Below, in pieces: positions 16,494 to 26,871 of a stretch of DNA of 27,339 nucleotides. This DNA comes from Paulinella micropora (Eukaryota > Cercozoa > Imbricatea > Euglyphida): NCBI GenBank assembly GCA_009731375.1, contig BJOX01000132.1, positions 796,977-824,315 of the forward strand, in the 5' to 3' direction. The notes under the pieces were generated by a model. That model had not been told where the DNA came from, searched no databases, and saw only the letters and a list, made by a program, of their open reading frames with translations. The first letter of the stretch is position 1; each line of letters begins with the position of its first letter. Both the position numbers and the translations under genes were made by a program.

Positions 16494-16745
16494 TCGCTTT
16501 CTTTGTAGATCTAACAACAAGCCAATCCACACATCACCACAACATTCCAACGGTGAGGAACAAACAGACTACATACTTTCTTTGTATATCTAACAACAGT
16601 CGACACATCCCCACACAACATTCAAACGGTGAGGAACAAAAAGACTGATATACATACATACATTATTTGTCGCTTTCTTTCTATATCTGACAATCGACAC
16701 ATTACCACAAATATTATACATACATACATACATACATACATACAT
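16494..16745. repeat. 79-bp tandem repeat (about 2.6 copies) and (ATAC)n
   Basis: CTTTCTTTGTA-type starts occur at 16497, 16576 and 16673. Units share ATCTAACAACA, CACAACATTC and CGGTGAGGAACAAA. An ATAC array interrupts the second unit and another follows the third. Confidence 0.85.
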
Positions 16746-16799
16746 ACATACATACACACCGTACCTTTGACACTCCCCATGTCACTGCGCCCGCGACTA

Positions 16800-16991
16800 A
16801 GCCCGCCTAGTTATCACACACACACACATACAGACACACACACACATACACAGCACAAAGCCTAGTCCATGCAGCAACTTAGAATAGAGCACACACACAT
16901 ACAAACACACACAATCACAAACACAAAACAAACAACCAACGACCAGGCCCGCCTAGTGCATGAAGCAAATTCAGAATGTAGCACACACGCG

Positions 16992-17071
<80 letters not shown>

Positions 17072-17230
17072 CACACACACACACACACACAAACACACAT
17101 ACACACGCATACACACGTCTGACAACAACAACAACGACGACGACGACGACGACGATGGCAACAACAACAATAACAACAACAACAACAGCAGCAGCAGCAG
17201 CAACAACAGTAACAACAACAAGAAGGACAG
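16800..17230. repeat. CA/GA/AAC/GAC microsatellites with a repeated CCTAGT...AGCACAC unit
   Basis: CCTAGT(C/G)CATG(C/A)AGCAA... units at 16861 and 16952 are separated by CA-rich DNA. They are followed by (GA)n, (CA)n, (AAC)n, (GAC)n and (CAG)n. The partial unit GCCCGCCTAGT also occurs at 16801. Confidence 0.9.
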
Positions 17231-17348
17231 GACACAGTGGAAGGGTCATCTCACCTTGGCAATAAACATGGTTGTGCCAATCTGCAACACACAACAAGCA
17301 CAACAAGCTGAAGCTGTGCTGAAAGAGCAGGGGCAAACAAGAAGACAG

Positions 17349-17411
17349 AAGAAGAAGAAGAAGAAGAAGAAGAAGAACAAGAAGAAGGAGGAGGAGGAGG
17401 AGGAGGAGGAA

Positions 17412-17456
<45 letters not shown>

Positions 17457-17599
17457 AAGAAGAAGAAGAAGAAGAAGGAGAAGAAGAAGGAGAAGAAGAA
17501 GAAGAAGAAGAAGAAGAAGAAGAAGAAGAGGAGGAGGAGGAGGAAGAAGAAGAAGAAGAAGAAGAAGAAGAAGAAGAAGAAGAAGAAGAAGAGGAAGAG

Positions 17600-17631
<32 letters not shown>

Positions 17632-18283
17632 AGAAGAAGAAGAAGAAGAAGAAGAAGAGGAAGAGGAAGAAGAGGAAGAGGAAGAAGAAGAAGAAGAAGA
17701 AGAAGAAGAAGAAGAATAGAGGGAGGAGGAAGAAGAAGAAGAAGAAGAAGAAGAAGAAGAAGAAGAAGAAGGAGGAGGAGGAGGAGGAGAAGAGGAGGTT
17801 GAGGAAGAGGAGGAGGAGGAGGAGGAGGAGGAGAGGAGGTTGAGGAAGAGGAGGAGGAGGAGGAGGAGGAGGAGAGGAGGTTGAGGAAGAGGAAGAGGAG
17901 GAAGAGGAGGAGGAGGAGAAGAAGAAGAAGAGAAGAAGGAGGAGGAGAAGAAGGAGGAGGAGAAGAAGGAGGAGGAGGAGAAGATGGAGAAGAGGAAAAA
18001 GAGAAAAAGAAGAAGAAGAAGAAGAAGAAGGAGGAGGAGGAGGAGAAGGAGGACGACGAGGAGGAGGAGGAGGAGGAGGAGAAGAAGAAGAAGAAGAAGA
18101 AGAAGAAGAAGAAGGAGGAGGAGGAGGAAGAGGAGGAGTAGGAGGAGGAGGAGGAGAAGAAGACGAAGAAGAAGAAGAAGACGAAGAAGAAGAAGAAGAC
18201 GAAGAAGAAGAAGAAGAAGAAGAAGAAGAAAAGAAGAAGAAGAAAAGAAGAAGGAGAAGAAGAAGAAGAAGAAGAAGAAGAAG

Positions 18284-18313
<30 letters not shown>
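17349..18313. repeat. Near-pure purine tract of (GAA)/(GGA)n, about 960 bp
   Basis: GAA, GGA and AGG triplets almost without pyrimidines, broken only by a TAG block (17414-17457), a few GAC/TTG units and isolated T. Long homopurine-homopyrimidine DNA of this kind can form triplex (H-DNA). Confidence 0.97.
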
Positions 18314-18314
<1 letters not shown>

Positions 18315-18550
18315 GGTAACATACAAGTTCACTGACGATGTGGAAGTAGGAACCCACCGTCTAGAAGGAAGAAGGAAGAAGGAAGAAGGAAAGAAGGAAA
18401 GAAGGAAAGAAGGAAAGAAGGAAGAAGGAAAGAAGGAAGAAGGGAGAAGAAAGAAGGAAGGAGGAAGAAGAAGGAAAAAGGAAGAAGGAAGAAGGAAGAA
18501 GTGGCGACGTACGAGTTCACTGACGATGGGGAAGTAGAAACCCACCGTCT
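18311..18550. repeat. Two 52-bp units separated by GGAAGAA repeats
   Basis: AAGTGGTAACATACAAGTTC... (18311-18362) recurs as AAGTGGCGACGTACGAGTTC... (18499-18550), both ending GAACCCACCGTCT or the like. On the minus strand each unit runs directly into a CTT-type simple repeat, as the LINE 3' ends do. Confidence 0.85.
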
Positions 18551-18583
18551 CTGGAGCGTACACCATCTAACATTACATACAGA

Positions 18584-18610
18584 AAGATAGATAAATAGAT
18601 AGATAGATAG

Positions 18611-18645
<35 letters not shown>

Positions 18646-19478
18646 CAAGATAAGATAAGATAAGATAAGATAAGATAAGTTAAGGTAAGATAAGATATAA
18701 GAGATAAGATATAAGATATAAGATATAAGATATAAGATATAAGATATAAGAAATAAGATATAAGATATAAGGTATAAGATATAAGGTATAAAAGATAAGA
18801 GATAAGAGATAAAAGATAAGAGATAAGATATAAGATGTAAGATGTAAGATGTACGATATAAGATATAAGATATAAGATATAAAAGATATAAAAGATATAA
18901 AAAATATAATTACATCTTACATCTTACATCTTACATCTTATATCTTATATCTTTTATATCTTTTATATCTTTTATATCTTTTATATCTTTTATATCTTTT
19001 ATATCTTTTATATCTTTTATATCTTATATCTTATATCTTCTATCTTATATCTTGTATCTTGATGTAACATGTAAGATGTAAGATGTAAGATGTAACATCT
19101 ATGATATAAGATATAAGATGTAAGATGTAAGATATAACATATAAGATACAAGATATAAGATATAAGATATAAGATATGATATAAGATATAAGATATAAGA
19201 TGTAAGATATAAGATATAAGATGTAAGATATAAGATTTAAGATGTAAGATGTAAGATATAAGATATAAGATATAAGATATAAGATATAAGATGTAAGATG
19301 TAAGATATAAGGATATAAGATATAAGATATAAGATATAAGATATAAGAGATAAGAGATACGAGATAAGAGATAAGATGTAAGATGTAAGATACAAGATAT
19401 AAGATGTAAGATACAAGATATAATATATAAGATATAAGATATAAGATATAAGATAGATATAAGATATAAGATGAGATG
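18584..19478. repeat. (GATA), (AAGAT), (ATATAAG) minisatellite with internal inversion
   Basis: GATA repeats give way to AAGAT and ATATAAG/ATGTAAG heptamers. At about 18905 the strand switches to TTACATC, TTATATC and TTTTATATC units, and at about 19065 it switches back. The result is two large imperfect inverted repeats. Confidence 0.93.
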
Positions 19479-19483
19479 AGATG

Positions 19484-19530
<47 letters not shown>

Positions 19531-19634
19531 CAGATATCTTAGATAGATAGATAGATAGGTAGATAGGTAGATAGATAGACAGACAGACAGATAGACAGAC
19601 AGAGATTGACAGATAGAAAGATAGACAGACAGAC

Positions 19635-19688
<54 letters not shown>

Positions 19689-19753
19689 GTAGATATATAG
19701 ATAGGTAGATAGGTGGGTAGGTAGGTAGGTAGGTAGGTGGGTAGGTAGGTAGG

Positions 19754-19817
<64 letters not shown>

Positions 19818-19955
19818 TAGATAGATAGATAGATAGATAGATACATTTTAATATACATATATATATATATACATACATATACATATACATATATATATAC
19901 ATATAATATATATATATATAGAGAGAGAGATAGATAGATAGAGAGATAGATAGAT
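19479..19955. repeat. (GATA)n with GACA/GGTA variants and (TA)n
   Basis: GATA, GACA and GGTA blocks followed by ATAC/TA repeats. Confidence 0.95.
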
Positions 19956-20015
19956 AGATAGATTGATAGATGGATGGATAGATGGATGGATGGATGGATG
20001 GATGGATAGATGGAC

Positions 20016-20049
<34 letters not shown>

Positions 20050-20092
20050 ACGGATGGATGGATGGACGGATGGACGACGGATGGACGGATGG

Positions 20093-20127
<35 letters not shown>

Positions 20128-20205
20128 ATGGGTGGATGGATGGATGGGTGGATGGATGGATGGATGATGGATGGGTGGATGGATGGATGGATGGATGGAT
20201 AGATA
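19956..20205. repeat. (GGAT)n array with GGAC higher-order pattern
   Basis: GGAT units with regularly spaced GGAC and GGGT variants and single-unit deletions (GACGAC, GATGATGG), hinting at longer repeat blocks. Confidence 0.93.
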
Positions 20206-20292
20206 TATAGATAGATAGACAGATAGATAGATAGATAGATAAGAGATAGAGAGATAGATAGATAGATATATATATATATATGTATAGATAGC

Positions 20293-20347
<55 letters not shown>

Positions 20348-20348
20348 T

Positions 20349-20379
<31 letters not shown>

Positions 20380-20531
20380 GTAGATAGGCAGATAGATATA
20401 GATAGATGTAGATAGATGTAGATAGATATAGATAGATATAGATATAGATATAGATATATAGATTTCGATATAGATTTAGATATATATAGATATAGATATA
20501 GATATAGATATAGATAGATATATAGATAGAT

Positions 20532-20571
<40 letters not shown>

Positions 20572-21114
20572 GTAGGTAGGTAGATAGATCGATAGATAGG
20601 TAGGTAGGTAGGTGGCTAGGTAGCTAGGTAGGTAGGTAGGTAGGTAGGTGGATGGATGGATGGATGGATGGATAGATGGATAGATAGATAGATAGATAGA
20701 TAGATACATGGATGGATGGATGGATGAAGATAGATAGATAGATGGATGGATGGATGGATGGATGGGATGGAGGGATGGATGGATGGATAGATAGATAGAT
20801 AGATAAATAGATAAATAGAGATAGATAGATAGATAGATAGATAGAGAGATAAGAGAGAGAGATAAATAGATAGATAAGAGAGATAGATAGATAGACAGAG
20901 AGAGAGATAGAGATAGATAGATCGATAGATAGATAGATAGATAGATAGGTAGATAGATAGGTAGATAGATAGGTAGATAGATAGGTAGAAAGATAGGTAG
21001 ATAGCTAGATAGATAGATAGATAGATAGATAGCTAGATAGATAGCTAGATAGATAGATAGATAGATGGATGGATGGATGGATGGATAGATAGATAGATAG
21101 ATAGATAGATAGAC

Positions 21115-21183
<69 letters not shown>

Positions 21184-21185
21184 TA
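20206..21185. repeat. (GATA)n array with GGTA, GGAT and GATATA blocks
   Basis: Almost 1 kb of GATA-derived tetranucleotides, including GATATA hexamers (20396-20535) and GGAT blocks near 20650-20790 and 21065-21085. Confidence 0.95.
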
Positions 21186-21640
21186 GATGATTGTCATCAT
21201 TTCATTTCATGTACCATACACCATATATCAAAAATCATACATCGCATATTCATACATTAATGCTACATATCGGATATAATATCATATGGTCTAATATCAG
21301 ATATCAGATATCACTTATACTATCAAAAATGAGATATTTTCAGTTCATGTAACACATCGTATCACACAAGTACTCGCTTATGTTGTTATTATGTTATGTA
21401 TGTCCTGTAATATTGTGCTCTGATGTACGACATTAGTGATATGTACGATATCAGGTACCATGGAACACATAGCATCGCGTGTTGTTGTTTGCTGTATGTC
21501 ACGTACTGTTATGTTTATGTTATGGTATGATCGATGTAAAGGAAAACCCCATAGAAAAAGTCTTGACAAATGCATGTATGATCCTGCATGGTTATAACGA
21601 TTTTTCAAGCAGTTTTAGTTTCTTGAACTACAAACACACC
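21186..21640. other. Degenerate AT-rich stretch
   Basis: CATATC/ATATCA-like degenerate motifs pass into ordinary AT-rich DNA. No gene recognised before the zinc-knuckle fragment. Confidence 0.4.
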
Positions 21641-21900
21641 ACCACTAACAAGAAAGGGGGAGGGAAAGGAACAGGAGCGAGAAAGAAGACTCTGAAGAAA
21701 GGAGAGATGAAATGTTTCAATTGTAACATAGGGCATGTGTTCTCAGCATGTGAGAAGAGTAGGAGTGTAGGATGTGAGTGTGGGGGTGAGCACGGATTCA
21801 TGAATGTGCAGAGATGAAGAAGGCGAAAGAAGAGCCAGGTGAGAAGGAAACGAGAGAAAAAGGGGGACAGTTGGACTGGTTTCGAGTGTTTTCGAGGTCA
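21641..21900 (+). pseudogene. Gag-type zinc-knuckle fragment, frameshifted
   Basis: The 3' part of a 112-codon frame (21479-21817) has a basic stretch (KKGGGKGTGARKK) and then CFNCNIGHVFSAC, a C-x2-C-x3-H-x4-C knuckle one residue shorter than the usual CCHC. It is followed after KSRSVG by CECGGEHGFMN, the start of a second knuckle. A shift by one base at about 21800 would supply its last Cys and leads into a Lys/Glu-rich stretch. Paired knuckles after a basic region are typical of retrotransposon Gag or copia-type proteins. I call it a decayed fragment. It is unrelated to the CCCH element at the left. Confidence 0.45.
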
Positions 21901-22163
21901 CGGAAAGCTAGCCATTTTTTGAGTTTCCTTTCCCTTTCTTTTGTTGCTAACGGATTGGCTTACTCATTTGTTCTGTAATGAGTGATTTTTTCTGTGTTTT
22001 ATCTCTTTTTCTATACATCTGAATGAAATGGGAACCATTCTTAATAGAACTCATAGCTACTCATATGCTTCGTCGCAAAGTTGGCTAGTCTTTTGCACTG
22101 CATTTCAACGTACCGAACAGATGATTGTCAGTGAAAATATCGTCTTTTTCTTCTGCTTCACAG

Positions 22164-22264
22164 ACTTTCTGCCCTTGGGCACCATCCACAAAGCCAGTCC
22201 GCTGGCACGATGGAGGAGGACAAGTCGGATGGCGTGGAGTACTGGGAAACACACGAGACCATAG
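22164..22264 (+). CDS. Exon 1: start codon and first half of WW domain
   Basis: Acceptor CTTCTGCTTCACAG precedes 22164. ATG at 22210 opens a frame containing MEEDKSDG and EYWETHETI. It ends with one base (G) before donor GTTTGA. The frame is also open upstream to the acceptor, so an earlier start in another exon is possible. W12 is the first WW tryptophan. Confidence 0.65.
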
Positions 22265-23063
22265 GTTTGACTCCCCTCAACGAAAGCTCTGCCTCCCTCN
22301 NNNNNNNNNNNNNNNNNNNNNNNNNNNNNNNNNNNNNNNNNNNNNNNNNNNNNNNNNNNNNNNNNNNNNNNNNNNNNNNNNNNNNNNNNNNNNNNNNNNN
22401 NNNNNNNNNNNNNNNNNNNNNNNNNNNNNNNNNNNNNNNNNNNNNNNNNNNNNNNNNNNNNNNNNNNNNNNNNNNNNNNNNNNNNNNNNNNNNNNNNNNN
22501 NNNNNNNNNNNNNNNNNNNNNNNNNNNNNNNNNNNNNNNNNNNNNNNNNNNNNNNNNNNNNNNNNNNNNNNNNNNNNNNNNNNNNNNNNNNNNNNNNNNN
22601 NNNNNNNNNNNNNNNNNNNNNNNNNNNNNNNNNNNNNNNNNNNNNNNNNNNNNNNNNNNNNNNNNNNNNNNNNNNNNNNNNNNNNNNNNNNNNNNNNNNN
22701 NNNNNNNNNNNNNNNNNNNNNNNNNNNNNNNNNNNNNNNNNNNNNNNNNNNNNNNNNNNNNNNNNNNNNNNNNNNNNNNNNNNNNNNNNNNNNNNNNNNN
22801 NNNNNNNNNNNNNNNNNNNNNNNNNNNNNNNNNNNNNNNNNNNNNNNNNNNNNNNNNNNNNNNNNNNNNNNNNNNNNNNNNNNNNNNNNNNNNNNNNNNN
22901 NNNNNNNNNNNNNNNNNNNNNNNNNNNNNNNNNNNNNNNNNNNNNNNNNNNNNNNNNNNNNNNNNNNNNNNNNNNNNNNNNNNNNNNNNNNNNNNNNNNN
23001 NNNNNNNNNNNNNNNNNNNNNNNNNNNNNNNNNNTCTCTTTCTCTCTCTCTGTCTGTTTGTCT

Positions 23064-23121
<58 letters not shown>

Positions 23122-23232
23122 TCTCTCTCATCTCTCTCTCTCTCACACATCTCTCTCTCTCTCGCTCATCTCTCTCTCTCTCTCTCTCTCTGTGTCTCTC
23201 TCTGTCTCTCTCTCTGTCTCTCTCTCTCTCTT

Positions 23233-23326
<94 letters not shown>

Positions 23327-24501
23327 GCTTTCTTTCTTTCTTACTTACATACATACATACATACATATGTACACATATGTACATACATATGTACATACAT
23401 ACATACATACATATGTACATACATACGTACATTCATACACATACATACATGCATACATGCATGATGCATGCATGCACGCATAGATACATGCATACATGCA
23501 TGCATGCATACATACACATAAATACATACATACATACATACGTACATACATACATACATACATACATACATACATACATACATACACAATATATACAATA
23601 TATACAATACATACATATACAATACATACATACATACATACATACATACATACGTACATGCATGCATACATACATACATGCATGCAGACATGCATACCTG
23701 CGTACATGCACAACACACATCACATACATACATACATACATACATACATACAAGATACATACATACATACATACATATATATGTTACATACATACATACA
23801 CACATACGTACATACACACATACATACAATACATACAATACATACAATACATTGATGCATGCATGTATACATACATGCATACACATAATACACACACTCA
23901 CACACACATACATACATACATACACACACAAACACACACACACACATACACACATACATACATACATAACATACATACTTTCATTCATACATACTTTCAT
24001 ACATACATACATGCATACATACATACATATACATACATACATACATACATACATACATACATACATACATACACACACGCACACACACATATGTATTGTA
24101 TGTATGTATGTATGTATGTATGTAGGTATGTATGTGTGTGTGTGTGTGTGTGTGTGTTTGTGTGTGTGTGTGCGGATGTGTATATGTGTGTATATACATA
24201 CATACATACATAATATGTGTATATACATACATACATACATAATAACACATAAATACATGCATGCATACATACATGCATGCATGCATACATACATACATAT
24301 ACATACATACATACATACATATATACATACATACATATACATACATACATACATACATACATACATACATACGTACGTGCATGCGTACGTACGTACATAC
24401 ATACGTACATACATACATACATGCATATGTACGCACGAGTCTCTCTCTCTCTCTCTCTCTGTCTATCTCTCTCTGTCTATCTCTCTCTCTATCTCTCTCC
24501 C

Positions 24502-24583
<82 letters not shown>

Positions 24584-24802
24584 CTCCCACACACTCTATG
24601 TATCTATCTAACCATCTACCTTTCTAATCATCTCCTCGTTTGTCTCCTCTTTCTTTGCTCTATAGCTCTACCTTATATATTGCATGTATGTATGTATGTA
24701 TGTATGTATGCATGTATGTGTGTATGTGTATGTGTTATGTGGTGTAAACAGATGAGCAGACAGGCGCCACGGTCCAGTACTACTCCAACTTGGTCACACT
24801 TG

Positions 24803-24834
<32 letters not shown>

Positions 24835-25536
24835 TGTATGTATATGTAATTATATATATATATATAATATATGTGTGTGTGTGTGTGTGTGTACGTGTGT
24901 ATGTATGTATGTATGTATGTATGCATGCATGCATACACACACATATACATATATATATAATATGTGGTGTGTGTGTGTGTATGTATGTATGTATGTATGC
25001 TTGCATGCCTGCATGCCTGTATGCAAAGTGGGAAAGTCATGCTGCTGCTGGGTGTGTGTGTGTTTGTGTCAGAAAACTGGAGAAGTGACATGGGACCGCC
25101 CCGAGTGTCTGGACTCCGACTCGGAGAAAGAGGAGGCGGACGAAGACGAGGACGAGAAAGACGACCTACTGCCGGTGGAAGACGCAGGCCCTGCTGCCAG
25201 CTGGGTGGAGAAGCTGCAGGTTGATGCGATGTGATGGAATGTTATGGAATGTGATGCGATGGAATGTGATGGAATGGAATGGAATGGAATGTGATGGAAT
25301 GTGATGGAGTGGAATGGAATGGAATGGAATGGAATGGATTCTGATGTCACGTCATGTCTTGTCATGTCATGTCTTGTCTTGTCATGTCATGGTATTGCAT
25401 GTCACGTCATGTCATGTAAAAAATATAATGCAATGTAATGGCAGGTCGGCCCAGGAGGAGAAACTATCAGTCTCGCCGACTGCGACCTACTACGACAACT
25501 CATCACCAAGTATGTAGCTATGTAGCTATATATCTA

Positions 25537-25567
<31 letters not shown>

Positions 25568-25568
25568 G

Positions 25569-25632
<64 letters not shown>

Positions 25633-25719
25633 CCTACCTACCTACCTACCTATCTGCCTACCTATCTACCTACCTATCTACCTACCTATCTATCTACCTA
25701 CCTATCTATCTATCCATCC

Positions 25720-25755
<36 letters not shown>

Positions 25756-26204
25756 CATCTGTCGACAGACAGAGAATTAGGGGATGGTGTGGGTGTGCTG
25801 GGCCCGTGGTGGGGTGCCTTATGTGTGCCTAGCCATACGCCTATGAGTCACATGCCGAAATAGCGACGGGAAGCACAATCCTGTTCCCTCAGGGTGCCCT
25901 TTCTCGCTTGTTGAGCCCGGAATAAAACCCACAGTGCTCTGTCGGTTTATACTAGACTGTCGAACAGTCTCGAAACTCCATCTGCTTACTGGGCCCTCTG
26001 TAATGGAGGTGGGAGCTCGTTCTGCAAGGGGCGCTTATGGAACGAGCCCTGGCCCCGCCTGGTACTAGGGAGCTTTGGTATCGCCTGTATCAGTCCCTTC
26101 CGTGCAAACATCACGGCTTAGCTGGGCATCGGGTCAATACTTTACACACTTTCCTTGGTTGACGAAATCAGAAGCTCCTTTTTTCTGACATTAGTCGATA
26201 TCTC

Positions 26205-26265
<61 letters not shown>

Positions 26266-26811
26266 CCTACCTACCTACCTATCTACCTACCTACCGACCT
26301 ACCTACCTACCGACCTACCTACCGACCAATCTATCTATGTGATGTCTAGCGCTGAGTTCACTTGGAAGAACGAGTTCGTGGCTGCGCAAGGCTTCGACGC
26401 CATCGCCAAGCTGCTCGGACACACAGAGCTAGACCAGGACCTGCGCCTGCTGGTCTCCCTCTCTCTCCCTCTCCCTCTCTTCTCCCTCTCTTCCTCTCCC
26501 TCTCTCCCTCTCCCTCCCTCCCTCCCTCCCTCCCTCTCTCCCTCCCTCTCTCCCTCCCTCCCTTCCCCCCCCCCTCTCTCTCTCTCTATATATATATATA
26601 ATATTATATATATATATTATATTTATATTTATATATATACATATATATATATGTGTGTGTGTGTGTGTCTTCGGATATGCAGAGCTGATAGACCACACAT
26701 ATGCATCTATCTTGTTTGTTGTTGCTCTCGTCAGGTGCTGGCGTGTCTAGAGACCTACCTGGACGAAAGCCAATGGTACTGCAGAACTAGCCACCTCTCC
26801 ATCAAACACTC

Positions 26812-26871
<60 letters not shown>

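Larger units (their letters stand above)
22265..24751 (+). other. Intron 1, mostly gap and microsatellite
   Basis: About 2.5 kb: a 735-N gap, CT/CTTT repeats, and a long ATAC/ATGC/ATGT sea. Exon 1 ends with 1 nt of a codon and exon 2 begins with 2 nt, so the two can join directly (GAT). A further exon in the gap is not excluded. Confidence 0.55.

Noticed and set aside
16971-18566. 531-codon minus-strand ORF and overlapping 358- and 368-codon frames
   Set aside because: Leu/Ser/Phe/Pro homopolymers are translations of GAA/GGA repeats in different frames; no non-repeat coding content.
15661-21185. CRISPR-like or centromeric satellite array
   Set aside because: Units are simple 4-9 bp microsatellites without unique spacers or a long satellite monomer; eukaryotic context excludes CRISPR.
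22125-24213. Long plus-strand frames crossing the 735-N gap (452 and 667 codons)
   Set aside because: They run through N and through CT/ATAC arrays (Ser-Leu and Tyr-Ile-His-Thr repeats). Only the first few codons of one, exon 1, look real.
23341-25234. Tyr/Ile/His/Thr and Cys/Met/Tyr/Val repeat proteins on both strands
   Set aside because: Translations of ATAC/ATGT microsatellites. The C-terminal end of the 518-codon frame is meaningful only because it crosses exon 3.
25275-25335. (GGAAT)n as human-type satellite II/III
   Set aside because: Only about a dozen units inside an intron next to other pentamers; convergent simple repeat, not evidence of a satellite block.
25756-26196. Hammerhead ribozyme
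   Set aside because: CGAAA-like pieces occur, but the CUGAUGA core is missing and the three stems do not meet at a junction of the right form.
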